Positions 1 to 6,754 of a stretch of 18,836 nt of DNA are shown piece by piece; position 1 is the stretch's first letter, and every line of letters begins with the position of its first letter. A program made the translations under genes and the position numbers. The DNA comes from Candidatus Methanoperedens sp. (GTDB lineage: Archaea; Halobacteriota; Methanosarcinia; Methanosarcinales; Methanoperedenaceae), in assembly GCA_023249275.1 (NCBI GenBank), contig JAHFCV010000007.1, forward strand, positions 1 to 18,836, read 5' to 3'. Below the pieces are notes generated by a model. It was not told the DNA's origin. It saw nothing but the letters and a program-made list of their open reading frames with translations, and searched no databases.

Positions 1-237
1 AATCGCTCTCTTTATCAAGTGAAACATTTATACGCATATAGAGAACACATTCACCGTTTGAAAAAAAAGTTAAGCTTCCAGGATTCCCCCTGGACTCTCC
101 CACCAACAAAAAAGGCTCACAAGCAAACGCCGACAGGCTGGTTTTCCCGCGGGTAACGTATTCCCAGCCCGTAAACCTGCTCAAATGCTTGCAAAATATC
201 CGTGTTTTTGGGGATGGTTTACGCGCCGTGGTAATAA
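1..237. other. Noncoding stretch downstream of rpoP
   Basis: No convincing open reading frame, tRNA, SRP RNA or RNase P RNA motif is visible. In the minus-strand direction (downstream of rpoP) two nested 6-bp inverted repeats can be drawn: 120-125 with 186-191 and 136-141 with 164-169. They are followed by a 6-bp hairpin (77-94) and a run of eight T (complement of 61-68). This could be the structured 3' end of the operon transcript or a small RNA. The stems are short enough to arise by chance, so no RNA family is assigned. Confidence 0.4.
61..94 (-). terminator. Hairpin plus T-run, probable operon terminator
   Basis: Read on the minus strand, the sequence forms a perfect 6-bp hairpin, TCCAGG / CCTGGA with a six-base loop (77-94). 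Eight bases later comes a run of eight T (61-68). T-rich tracts terminate archaeal transcription, so this would end the long exosome-rpoP transcript arriving from the right. Confidence 0.5.
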
Positions 238-375
238 TCATTCAGCTTTAATGCGTTTGACAAGTACAGGTCTTTCTTTGACAAGGATTCGATGACCACA
301 GTAAGGACAGCGAATCCCGCTGTACTCGTAATCAATCTCTACAGGTCGTTTACATCTGGTGCATTTATATACCAT
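238..375 (-). CDS. rpoP: DNA-directed RNA polymerase subunit P (Rpo12/RpoP)
   Basis: This 45-codon gene encodes the small zinc-ribbon subunit of archaeal RNA polymerase, equivalent to eukaryotic Rpb12. The translation begins MVYKCTRCKR and contains RCPYCGHRIL. The zinc ligands are Cys5, Cys8, Cys23 and Cys26 (CxxC...CxxC), and a basic C-terminus ends in KRIKAE. The length matches the family, usually 45-50 residues. It follows rpl37ae after 12 nt on the same strand, a conserved archaeal order, and is probably the last gene of the operon. Identification is confident despite the small size. Confidence 0.93.
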   Translation of the reverse strand: MVYKCTRCKRPVEIDYEYSGIRCPYCGHRILVKERPVLVKRIKAE

Positions 376-387
376 ATACGGTTACCT

Positions 388-696
388 TTACTTTGCCGCA
401 GCACCTGAAACGCTGCTAAGTTCTGCTTTCACAGCCTGGACTGCTCTTAAAACAGTCAAATGTGCAGGGGTTTGCGGTACATAAGAGCCGCCTGCAAAAG
501 TGTGCTTGCATTTGGTGCACTGCCATATACCCGTACCTGTTCTTGTTATTTTTTTAGCGCCGCATTTTGAACACGTATACTCAGCGTGCATTTTCTCTTC
601 GCTATCAGCTATCAGTTTTCTGTTTTTTGTACCGTACCTGACGCCAAATCTGCCGGCAGACCTTGATTTTCGTCCTTTTGTTGAGGTTTCAACCAT
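388..696 (-). CDS. rpl37ae: Large ribosomal subunit protein eL43 (L37Ae)
   Basis: This is a zinc-binding protein of the large ribosomal subunit, 102 residues. The N-terminus is basic (KGRKSRSAGRFGVRYG), typical of the family. The zinc ribbon ligands are Cys42, Cys45, Cys60 and Cys63, in CSKCGAK and WQCTKC. The gene begins 2 nt after the rrp42 stop codon. The Shine-Dalgarno sequence GGAG sits 8 nt before the ATG, inside the end of rrp42. It is somewhat longer than the usual 70-95 residues because of an Ala/Ser-rich C-terminal tail. The position between the exosome subunits and rpoP is conserved in Euryarchaeota. Confidence 0.95.
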   Translation of the reverse strand: MVETSTKGRKSRSAGRFGVRYGTKNRKLIADSEEKMHAEYTCSKCGAKKITRTGTGIWQCTKCKHTFAGGSYVPQTPAHLTVLRAVQAVKAELSSVSGAAAK

Positions 697-698
697 GA

Positions 699-1484
699 TT
701 ATATCTCCAGGAATTTTTCTCTTATTTCTTTGGCCTTCTCAATTGCAATATCCACTATATAATTTATCTGTTCGGTAGTGAGGGGGTGTACACCGCTCTT
801 CTGCATGCCTGATAAGGCTCCATCCTGATTGGAAATAACAGTCAGTTTCGTGCCTGCTATGCTTTGTTCATTCAATGACGGGTCAAGCATTATTGAACCG
901 CCTATCTCAACTGCTGTCACAGCCACAGGCACGTCCCTCATTGGAACCGGCGTGTCCTCCCCCAAATCAAAACGTTTTGCGGGCAATTTCGCAGTCATAA
1001 GCGCTGCTATTGCGCCGAGCGACGCTGCATCCATAATGTTCCCGCCATCGTCAAGGACGTGCACATCAATGAAAACCATCCATACTTTTTCTCCTGCTGT
1101 TACGCACAGCCTGGAAAGATCAATAGACTGGGACTCACGGATACCCCTGTCCACCACTCTTGCCAGTTCGATGGCATCCTCTCTTGGCGGTCCTGATTCA
1201 AATACCGGCGACGCCAGGGGGATAAGTTCAAGGTTAGTAATAATCACTCCCTGGTCAGGGGTATCAGGAAACGGGGTACCGGGCTGGATTTTCACGCCCA
1301 CGACTACATGCGTATCCCCCAGTTTCACACGAGCAGAACCTTCTGCCTTTTCAATGACATTCGTATCTATTGTTAATTCCCTGTACTGGTCAAAGGCTCT
1401 GCCGTCCTCCCTTTCACCTTTAATCATAAGATTGTAGATGTAATCCTTACGAAGTTCAGCCATTATTTCATTACTCAACGGCAT
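699..1484 (-). CDS. rrp42: Exosome complex subunit Rrp42
   Basis: This is the RNase PH-fold subunit that forms the archaeal exosome hexameric ring with Rrp41. Rrp42 is catalytically silent but supplies RNA-binding surface and shapes the active site of its partner. Visible features are KDYIYNLMIKGEREDGRAFD near the N-terminus, the PH-domain core (GSARVKLGDTHVVVGVK) and FIDVHVLDDGGNIMDAASLGA. I chose the ATG at 1484 (261 codons, close to the roughly 260 usual in the family). It overlaps the rrp41 stop by 14 nt and has GGGGGTG directly upstream. The frame stays open to 1562, but that extension would lie deep in rrp41. An ATG at 1463 is another possible start. Confidence 0.93.
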   Translation of the reverse strand: MPLSNEIMAELRKDYIYNLMIKGEREDGRAFDQYRELTIDTNVIEKAEGSARVKLGDTHVVVGVKIQPGTPFPDTPDQGVIITNLELIPLASPVFESGPPREDAIELARVVDRGIRESQSIDLSRLCVTAGEKVWMVFIDVHVLDDGGNIMDAASLGAIAALMTAKLPAKRFDLGEDTPVPMRDVPVAVTAVEIGGSIMLDPSLNEQSIAGTKLTVISNQDGALSGMQKSGVHPLTTEQINYIVDIAIEKAKEIREKFLEI

Positions 1485-2250
1485 CACCCCCGATTTGTGA
1501 TGAACCCGTCGAAAAAGGTGGATTATCATTGGGTTCATCAAATTGTGACGAATATTTTTCAATCAGGGCGGTTTTCTGCATCTCATGAATAGCCAGGCAT
1601 CCTATCTTTGCCATCTCAAGTCCTTCCTTGAATTCATCCCTGGTGAGATGACCATCCATTTGCAGCAGTGTAATCTTACCATCAGGCGTCATTGCTATTG
1701 GCATATCCGCCTGCCCGTAATTATCTTCGTCCTTATTTAAGTCAAGAACAAGGGTATCGTCCACTTTCCCGACTGCGCATGCTGAGACAAGGGATTTCAT
1801 GGGGATGCCCGCGTCTGCCAGGGCTATGGATGCGGCGTTAATTCCCGCAGTTCTTGTACCTGCATCAGCCTGGAGCACCTCTACAAAGATGTCAATGGCA
1901 GAGCGAGGGAAATATTCCTGGAATATAACAGGTTCAAGCGCCTCTCGACTTACTTTTGATACTTCAATACTTCGCCTGTCAGGACCCGGGCGCTTGCGTT
2001 CTTCAACAGAAAACGATGCCATATTATACCTGTACCTGACTACTGCGCTGGTTGATTTCTGCTGGTGCCTCGGGTGAACTTCCCTCGGCCCGTAAACAGC
2101 AGCTATAACTTTGTTCCCGCCGAATTCAAAATAACATGAGCCGTCAGCTCTGTTCAAAACACCCACCTTGATTTTGATGGGTCTTAATTCATCTGGTTTT
2201 CTGCCGTCAAGGCGAATACCGTTTTCAATTAACTTTTCTGGTTTACTCAT
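1471..2250 (-). CDS. rrp41: Exosome complex exonuclease Rrp41
   Basis: This is the catalytic RNase PH-type subunit of the archaeal exosome. It degrades RNA 3' to 5' by phosphorolysis and can add heteropolymeric tails. The 259-residue product has LIENGIRLDGRKPDELRPI at the N-terminus, the RNA/phosphate region ERKRPGPDRRS, and the catalytic acid Asp182 in DEDNYGQADMPIAM. The C-terminus has an extra low-complexity tail of about 25 residues (DEPNDNPPFSTGSS...). A purine-rich leader (GAGGAA) precedes the ATG. The 50-nt gap from rrp4 is pyrimidine-rich on plus and contains an AATATAAG that could be an internal promoter. Confidence 0.96.
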   Translation of the reverse strand: MSKPEKLIENGIRLDGRKPDELRPIKIKVGVLNRADGSCYFEFGGNKVIAAVYGPREVHPRHQQKSTSAVVRYRYNMASFSVEERKRPGPDRRSIEVSKVSREALEPVIFQEYFPRSAIDIFVEVLQADAGTRTAGINAASIALADAGIPMKSLVSACAVGKVDDTLVLDLNKDEDNYGQADMPIAMTPDGKITLLQMDGHLTRDEFKEGLEMAKIGCLAIHEMQKTALIEKYSSQFDEPNDNPPFSTGSSQIGGDAVE

Positions 2251-2300
2251 AACATTCCTCTTCTCTTTCTTCCTCTTCTTATATTCTCATTAAAAACAAA

Positions 2301-3110
2301 TTATTTATTATCGCCGAGGAGTTCATCAAGAATTCCTCCGGGCTTTTCCTCTTCAAAAACGTCCTCCGCGGGTTTTTCTACCTCAGCAGGTTCTTCAATC
2401 TTAACTTCTTCAGTTTCTACGATTTCTTTTTCAGGTTCTTTAATCGGCTTGTGTTTTTCATCTTTAAAAAACTTGATCATCCTGTCAGTCAGGCCTGGAA
2501 TATGAGATTCTCTTTCAATCTTAAAGATGGCTTTCACAGCCATATCCATGCCCTTATCCTTACCGGTCAACCATATTCTTCCATTCTGACCGACAAAGAT
2601 GTTACAATTCGTCTCGTTTTTTAGCATGGCAATCATCGAACCATTCCTGCCAATCAGCCTTGGCACTTTGGATGGCGTGACATCGATAATGCGCCCTTCT
2701 TTAATTTGCCTTAACCTCTGGTCATTCAGGGTCAACTCAACTTTCATTTTCGGGTCGACATCCCTTACAAGCGTCATTATCGAATCCCCGACCGTAAGAT
2801 ATTTGGACATGTCCGTGTTCTCGATTCGCCTGGGGAATTCGGATATGTGCAGCAAACCTTCATAAGGCGAGCGGATATCCACAATCCAGTTCGAAAAAGA
2901 GACTTCGGTTACTATGCCAATAATCATGTCGCCGGGTCTTGGTATATATTTGCCTGAAAGCGGGACTACCCTGATATGATTTTTCAATGACGCGATTCCA
3001 AAGACGGATGAGAATACTTTACCGTCCTCAACGTACGTACCCTCATCAGCAAGAGCTACCTCGTCTGATAAAAATTCTCCAGGGGTTACTAATTTTTTAT
3101 CCATTTCCAT
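2301..3110 (-). CDS. rrp4: Exosome RNA-binding cap subunit Rrp4
   Basis: This trimeric cap protein of the archaeal exosome binds RNA and feeds it to the Rrp41/42 ring. Domain order in the 269-residue product: an N-terminal Rrp4 domain (PGEFLSDE...), an S1 domain (GDMIIGIVTEVSFSNWIVDI...YEGLLHISE, about residues 60-130), then a KH domain with IGRNGSMI and NCNIFVGQNGRIW (about 150-200). A tail of roughly 50 residues rich in Glu, Pro and Val follows and ends in GGILDELLGDNK. I chose the ATG at 3110, overlapping the SBDS stop as TGATG. A GTG at 3113 and an ATG at 3104 are alternatives. The acidic tail is longer than in many homologues and may be a contact site for partners (inference). Confidence 0.95.
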   Translation of the reverse strand: MEMDKKLVTPGEFLSDEVALADEGTYVEDGKVFSSVFGIASLKNHIRVVPLSGKYIPRPGDMIIGIVTEVSFSNWIVDIRSPYEGLLHISEFPRRIENTDMSKYLTVGDSIMTLVRDVDPKMKVELTLNDQRLRQIKEGRIIDVTPSKVPRLIGRNGSMIAMLKNETNCNIFVGQNGRIWLTGKDKGMDMAVKAIFKIERESHIPGLTDRMIKFFKDEKHKPIKEPEKEIVETEEVKIEEPAEVEKPAEDVFEEEKPGGILDELLGDNK

Positions 3111-3805
3111 CACTTTAAAAATTTTGTCTCTGCGCTGCCTTTTGTCAGCCGGTTTAAGAGGCTGTACAGCTCATCCTGCCTGCCTGCAGGTATGGTTATA
3201 ACACCTACCCATGAACCATCGTTCTGCCATTCCTGTTTTGTGAGGTTGCCAAAGCCTGCAACGCTGCCGTATGCTTTTGCAGCGAATTCCGCGGGGAGTT
3301 TCACGGCAATTCTGACCTCTTCAAACCGTATCGGGATGATGGGTCTTATCGCTTTCATTGTGATATCGACCATTTCATCCACATCTTTAGTGGGGTCAAT
3401 ATGCACGCCAGCCTCCTCCATAGCCGCCTCTATTCTCGCTGGGGGATGAGGCGCTTTTGTCTGGGGGTTTATGGCATTTTGAGCAATAATGTTGATTACC
3501 TGTCTCTTTTTTTCTTCCTGTATCTTTTTTTTCTGCTCTGTAGTTAGATGAAGCTCGCCCTCACGAACGATTTTTTCCGCAATCTTATTGATATCTGTAG
3601 TCCCGAACGCATTGATAACGTCCTGCTCGGCAGGTCTGTCTCCGTTTTTGGCATCCAGGAACACGTCCTCGACTGCCAGGATATTTTCAATTTTTACAGC
3701 GTCCCCTTTTTTAAGAGCCAGTGCTCCATCTGGTTCTACAAAAACCTCAAAAGTCTTGCCGTGGGTTTTGAGTCGTGCGATTATGGACTCATCGAGAGCG
3801 ACCAT
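3110..3805 (-). CDS. Ribosome maturation protein SBDS (Sdo1 homologue)
   Basis: This is the archaeal SBDS homologue, which in eukaryotes acts with EFL1 to release the anti-association factor eIF6 from nascent 60S subunits. The 231-residue product has the N-terminal FYSH domain (MVALDESIIARLKTHGKTFEVFVEPDGALALKKG, split here across the first 35 residues). A helical middle domain follows (TTEQKKKIQEEKKRQVINIIAQNAINPQ...PHPPARIEAAMEE), then a ferredoxin-like C-terminal domain with PIRFEEVRIAVKLPA. It starts 6 nt after psmA and overlaps the rrp4 start, so all three genes are probably cotranscribed. Confidence rests on full-length family features and conserved synteny. Confidence 0.95.
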   Translation of the reverse strand: MVALDESIIARLKTHGKTFEVFVEPDGALALKKGDAVKIENILAVEDVFLDAKNGDRPAEQDVINAFGTTDINKIAEKIVREGELHLTTEQKKKIQEEKKRQVINIIAQNAINPQTKAPHPPARIEAAMEEAGVHIDPTKDVDEMVDITMKAIRPIIPIRFEEVRIAVKLPAEFAAKAYGSVAGFGNLTKQEWQNDGSWVGVITIPAGRQDELYSLLNRLTKGSAETKFLK

Positions 3806-3811
3806 TTTAAC

Positions 3812-4579
3812 TCACTCTTCTGTTTTCTTTTTCTTCCCCTTTGTTTCCGAAGCATGGCTCTTTACGACCTGTTCCACATAAGTTTCTACTTCGGATGGAG
3901 CCAGTTTTCTGAATTTCCTGGTTGAGAGCTCGATTATTCCCACTTCAATAGTTGAAGCATTGAATACACCTTCGGTTGTGCTGTAAAGGGCATCGAGCCC
4001 GAGAATAATAGCCTCATCCAATTTAATATCGTCGGTATATTTCTTCTCGAAGACTTCCATCGCCTCAGTCCTTCCTGAACCTATGCCGGTGGCTTTGTAT
4101 TCAAGCAAGGCGCCGCTGGGGTCGGTTTCAAAGAGGCGCGCTTTGCTGTCATCAACGCCTGCGATAAGAAGCGCTGTCCCGAAGGGTCTTACTCCGCCAT
4201 ATTGTGTGTAAGTTTGTTTGAAATCGCATATTTTTTTGGAAAGCGTCTCGACGCCGACCGGCTCATCATACGTGACTTTATTTATCTGCGCTTCAACACG
4301 CGCCCTGTCTATGAGAGCCCTTGCGTCTGCGACAAGCCCTGATGTCGCTGCTCCGATGTGATCATCAATCTGGAATATTTTTTCTATTGATGCGGCTTCG
4401 AGGAGTTTGCTTGTAACCCTCTTGTCAACCAGTAAAACCACTCCGTCCACAGCTTTTACACCTACTGCCGTTGTTCCGCGTTTTACCGCTTCACGCGCAT
4501 ATTCTACCTGAAATAACCTGCCGTCAGGGCTGAATACTGTTATTGCCCTGTCGTATCCCATTTGTGGTGCCATTTGCAT
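3812..4579 (-). CDS. psmA: Proteasome subunit alpha (PsmA)
   Basis: This subunit forms the outer heptameric rings of the archaeal 20S proteasome and gates substrate entry; it has no proteolytic activity itself. The 255-residue product begins MQMAPQMGYDRAITVFSPDG followed by RLFQVEYAREAVKRGTTAVG. These are the gate-forming N-terminal helix and the YDR motif. GVRPFGTALLIAG and a lysine-rich C-terminus (KGKKKKTEE) are also visible. The ATG at 4579 is preceded by GGAG 8 nt upstream and by its own TATA box, suggesting transcription independent of rnp3-rnp2 as well as readthrough. The catalytic beta subunit is not in this window. Confidence 0.97.
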   Translation of the reverse strand: MQMAPQMGYDRAITVFSPDGRLFQVEYAREAVKRGTTAVGVKAVDGVVLLVDKRVTSKLLEAASIEKIFQIDDHIGAATSGLVADARALIDRARVEAQINKVTYDEPVGVETLSKKICDFKQTYTQYGGVRPFGTALLIAGVDDSKARLFETDPSGALLEYKATGIGSGRTEAMEVFEKKYTDDIKLDEAIILGLDALYSTTEGVFNASTIEVGIIELSTRKFRKLAPSEVETYVEQVVKSHASETKGKKKKTEE

Positions 4580-4582
4580 TGT

Positions 4583-4616
4583 ATCATCTCCTGAAAAACC
4601 GTAATTCCTATATATT
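4583..4616 (-). promoter_or_regulatory. psmA TATA box and Shine-Dalgarno
   Basis: On the minus strand, AATATATA (4609-4616) lies about 30-37 nt before the psmA ATG. GGAGATGAT (4583-4591) provides a strong ribosome binding site. This indicates a promoter inside the superoperon at the pop5-psmA junction. Confidence 0.55.
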
Positions 4617-4627
4617 CTGATTCTTGT

Positions 4628-4993
4628 TTATTCTTTCTTTTCCGGTTCTAACTCTTTAATGAGGGTATTTTGTATAAACTTTTCCGTTGCTCCTTTGATT
4701 GTCCCGGATATTCCAAGAACTAAAATTGACATGCGAACTCCCCGTAGATTATTCATACACGCAAGAGCAGCCCGTGTTTCTGTTGTTTTTTCCCGCGCGC
4801 AGCGAATAATCCCATATTTACCGTCAAAAGTCATAAGCCAGGGATTGATTTCACTGCATCCGATATCCCCGAATAATGAATATATCGAGTTTAAGATTTC
4901 CTTTATTAGCTCCTGCCTTGTTATTATTTGATCAGAAACAAGTTCGAAAGCAACATACCGTTTCTTGTCACGCAGGGTGGGGCGGGTTTTCAT
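4628..4993 (-). CDS. rnp2: Ribonuclease P protein component 2 (Pop5/Rnp2)
   Basis: Pop5 is a protein cofactor of archaeal RNase P. It pairs with Rpp30 to activate the RNA catalyst for 5' processing of pre-tRNA. The 121-residue product starts MKTRPTLRDKKRYVAFELVSD, the family's basic N-terminus followed by the first beta strand. It contains LIKEILNSIYSLFGDIGCSEINP and GIIRCAREKTTETRAALACM, as expected for the fold. The gene lies in its usual place next to rnp3, but here the two are separated by a 193-nt array of hairpins. The start codon is within the terminal hairpin and GAGGTG stands 7 nt before it. Confidence 0.93.
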   Translation of the reverse strand: MKTRPTLRDKKRYVAFELVSDQIITRQELIKEILNSIYSLFGDIGCSEINPWLMTFDGKYGIIRCAREKTTETRAALACMNNLRGVRMSILVLGISGTIKGATEKFIQNTLIKELEPEKKE

Positions 4994-5014
4994 AAAGCGA
5001 CACCTCGCTTTATG
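4991..5014 (-). promoter_or_regulatory. Perfect hairpin covering the pop5 ribosome binding site and start codon
   Basis: In the mRNA sense (minus strand), CATAAAGCGA pairs perfectly with TCGCTTTATG, giving a 10-bp stem with the four-base loop GGTG. The final ATG of the 3' strand is the pop5 start codon. The Shine-Dalgarno sequence GAGGTG spans the last two bases of the 5' strand and the loop. Folding would bury the AUG and partly display the Shine-Dalgarno sequence. A translational switch is an inference; the pairing is seen directly. Confidence 0.6.
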
Positions 5015-5180
5015 CGGTGTTCAGGTATGCCTGCGGGCATACCTGTCGTGTGCGCGGTGTAAACTGACGCAACAGTTTTTGAAAGCCGAAACTTCGGCTT
5101 GCACAGTACCCACGTATGGCGAAGCCATACGTGTATGCGCCCATAAACAGGCGCGACGGTTTTTGATGAAACTTTCTTAA
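4991..5180. repeat. Array of short palindromes between rnp3 and rnp2
   Basis: At least six inverted repeats sit almost end to end: 4991-5000/5005-5014 (10 bp), 5022-5031/5036-5045 (10 bp), 5061-5066/5073-5078 (6 bp), 5083-5089/5094-5100 (7 bp), 5111-5120/5124-5133 (10 bp) and 5137-5141/5150-5154 (5 bp). Loops are 3-8 bases. The linker segments 5161-5180 and 5057-5067 recur near 8722-8780. A 66-codon frame on minus (4990-5190) crosses the array, but its composition follows the palindromes and it is probably not a gene. Confidence 0.8.
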
Positions 5181-5186
5181 CGCTTT

Positions 5187-5873
5187 TCATATTATTTCAA
5201 TGCCCTCCTGTATATAATCAGGGTTTTTTCTTTTCAGGAGACCAAGCGGCGTTTCACTCATGGCATTCACTGCTTCCTCTTTTGTCATCCCGAATAGACC
5301 TGCCAGCGCTGCCATCTCTCTCGGTGAGCGGATGTCGTATATGGAATGGGCATTGCTTGTGAGAATCATGGAGAGATTATACTTCCGGGCATGCTTCAGG
5401 TTTACCCTCATTATTATCAATTCCCGCACGCGCGCTTCTCCGCGCAGGCGGATGAGAGAGCCGAGGTCAAAACCAATGGCAACAGAATTATCACTTGCGG
5501 CTTTTGCAAGAACATTGTTAAACTGGGCTGGCTGCATGAGGAGGTCAAGTCCTTCTGTTTCCACAGCAACGCGATTGAGTTCTTCGTCTCCTCCGGGGAC
5601 AGCCAGGATTTCAATACCGCCTTTGTGTTTTTTTATTTCTTCCCTGAGCCGTGAAGGTTTGCAGGATATACCGATGCCTCTGTAAATCGAAAAATTCTGA
5701 GGTATCTCGTCCCTGTCGGTTATTGCCGAGTTTATGATGGCAATCCCTGAATATCCGAATCTTTGCGCCTCAGATGCTATCCTGGCAATTGGGTATGAGC
5801 TTCCGGGATGAATATAAAGGTCATAAAACCTGGAATCAAATAGCGACATTATTTGGCTAAATAATTCTTTCAT
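5187..5873 (-). CDS. rnp3: Ribonuclease P protein component 3 (Rpp30/Rnp3)
   Basis: Rpp30 is a TIM-barrel-like (PHP-related) protein of archaeal RNase P that partners Pop5. The 228-residue product contains FYDLYIHPGSSYPI near the N-terminus and ISCKPSRLREEIKKHKGGIEILAVPGGDEELNR. It also has VAIGFDLGSLIRLRGEARVRELIIMRVNLKHARKYN (core of the fold) and SNAHSIYDIRSPREMAALAGLFGM. The ATG at 5873 has no obvious ribosome binding site; an internal ATG at 5849 would give MSLFDSRFYDL, nearer to some homologues. It is the first gene of the minus-strand superoperon and is divergent from the gene at 6022. Confidence 0.92.
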   Translation of the reverse strand: MKELFSQIMSLFDSRFYDLYIHPGSSYPIARIASEAQRFGYSGIAIINSAITDRDEIPQNFSIYRGIGISCKPSRLREEIKKHKGGIEILAVPGGDEELNRVAVETEGLDLLMQPAQFNNVLAKAASDNSVAIGFDLGSLIRLRGEARVRELIIMRVNLKHARKYNLSMILTSNAHSIYDIRSPREMAALAGLFGMTKEEAVNAMSETPLGLLKRKNPDYIQEGIEII

Positions 5874-5894
5874 TTGATATACTTATGCGATTTA

Positions 5895-5929
5895 GTCCCA
5901 TGTACTGTTGTCAACTTTTTATATGGGAC
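5895..5929. promoter_or_regulatory. Divergent promoter region with an inverted repeat around a TATA box
   Basis: The inverted repeat GTCCCAT (5895-5901) / ATGGGAC (5923-5929) brackets 21 bases. TTTTTATAT (about 5916-5924) beside the right arm is a plausible TATA box for one of the flanking divergent genes. The layout resembles an operator; function is inferred. Confidence 0.35.
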
Positions 5930-6021
5930 AATTATCAAATTATTCAGAGTGTTGTTGCTTACAGAAAAGATTATGAGTTTGAAATTCAGACAATGAAGAA
6001 AAAACATAAAAAAGGAAAATT

Positions 6022-6252
6022 ATGGTACAAAGGCATCTTTTGATAAAGTATTTGAATCGGAGCATAGACTTAGAAACAGGTCACGGGACATTGTACAGGG
6101 GGAAAATAATTGACCTTGACGAATGGGGCGTTCATTTTATACCAGAGGATGAAAAATTAAAACCTGCTATTATTTCATGGACTGATATTAGAAAGGTAAT
6201 ATTAGTTGATGAAGGCAAAACTCCAGTCAATAAAAGAACCACGATATTATAA
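6022..6252 (+). CDS. Small probable Sm-like (LSm-type) protein
   Basis: This 76-residue protein belongs to no family that I recognise with certainty. The segment GHGTLYRGKIIDLDEWGVHF resembles the Sm1 motif (G..YxGxL...D...N), and ISWTDIRKVILVDE could be the short Sm2 beta strand. The Sm1 asparagine is not evident, since GV stands where (M)N is expected, so this may be a divergent small beta-barrel and not a true U-binding LSm. The gene has its own leader, with AAGGAAA before the ATG. It lies just upstream of aIF5A, and a hairpin and promoter separate the two. The coding call rests on the ribosome binding site, the compact fold-like composition and the lack of a competing frame. Confidence 0.6.
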   Translation: MVQRHLLIKYLNRSIDLETGHGTLYRGKIIDLDEWGVHFIPEDEKLKPAIISWTDIRKVILVDEGKTPVNKRTTIL

Positions 6253-6298
6253 ATCGTCCCTGGTCGTTGGCGTTTTGCATGGAAATATATATACGGAT

Positions 6299-6315
6299 TC
6301 GCTTTGTGAAAGCGA
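6299..6315 (+). terminator. Hairpin between the Sm-like gene and aIF5A
   Basis: TCGCTTT pairs with AAAGCGA around the three-base loop GTG, a perfect 7-bp stem. It lies 46 nt after the Sm-like gene and 11 nt before the aIF5A TATA box. It could end the upstream transcript or act as an operator; there is no T-run, so the terminator label is tentative. Confidence 0.3.
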
Positions 6316-6326
6316 TAAACGACATA

Positions 6327-6360
6327 TTTAATATATAATAAGCTGTCATGGAGCAAGGAG
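6327..6360 (+). promoter_or_regulatory. aIF5A TATA box and Shine-Dalgarno
   Basis: TTTAATATATAA (6327-6338) is a good archaeal box A about 30-40 nt upstream of the ATG at 6368. AAGGAG (6355-6360) stands 7 nt before it. Confidence 0.65.
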
Positions 6361-6367
6361 AATTGCA

Positions 6368-6754
6368 ATGAAGGAACAAGTTGAAGTCAGGACGTTAAAA
6401 GAAGGAAAGTACATCTTGATAGACGAAGAACCATGCGTCATCAAAAGTATATCTCATGCGAAAACCGGGAAACACGGCTCGGCAAAAGCCAGAATCGACG
6501 CCATCGGCATATTCGACGGCTCCAAACGCTCAATAGTCGCGCCTGTGACAGACAAAACATACGTCCCGCTTGTAGAAAGAAAAAACGGGCAGGTCCTGTC
6601 GGTTGCAGGCGAGGTTGTACAGGTAATGGACATGGCGGATTATTCCACCCTGGAACTTAAAATACCTGAAGACCTGAAAGGGAAAATCGAGGCTGGAAAA
6701 GAGATTTCCTATCTGATTTCGATGGGGAAAATGAAGATCGACATGCGTGTGTAG
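6368..6754 (+). CDS. eif5a: Translation initiation factor 5A (aIF5A)
   Basis: This hypusine-containing factor stimulates peptide bond formation on stalled ribosomes. The 128-residue product has an N-terminal SH3-like domain with the hypusination loop HAKTGKHGSAKARID; Lys35 in TGKHG is the modified residue. An OB-fold C-terminal domain ends in MGKMKIDMRV. The length is typical for archaea. A strong promoter and AAGGAG precede it. The stop codon directly abuts the ATG of the agmatinase gene, so the two are cotranscribed. This matters because archaeal hypusine synthesis depends on polyamines derived from agmatine. Confidence 0.97.
   Translation: MKEQVEVRTLKEGKYILIDEEPCVIKSISHAKTGKHGSAKARIDAIGIFDGSKRSIVAPVTDKTYVPLVERKNGQVLSVAGEVVQVMDMADYSTLELKIPEDLKGKIEAGKEISYLISMGKMKIDMRV

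Noticed and set aside
1..237. SRP RNA or RNase P RNA
   Set aside because: Searched by eye for the conserved SRP GGAAGCA-type core and the RNase P GAGGAAAGTCC motif on both strands; neither is present.
1485..1562. Longer N-terminus of Rrp42
   Set aside because: The extra 26 residues lie inside rrp41 and exceed the family length; the ATG at 1484 gives a normal Rrp42.
4991..5180. CRISPR array
   Set aside because: The repeats are different palindromes with short loops, not identical repeats separated by equal spacers.
4990..5190. 66-codon minus-strand frame between rnp3 and rnp2
   Set aside because: The frame is a translation of consecutive palindromes, has no ribosome binding site of note and overlaps the pop5 start codon; an array of hairpins explains it better.
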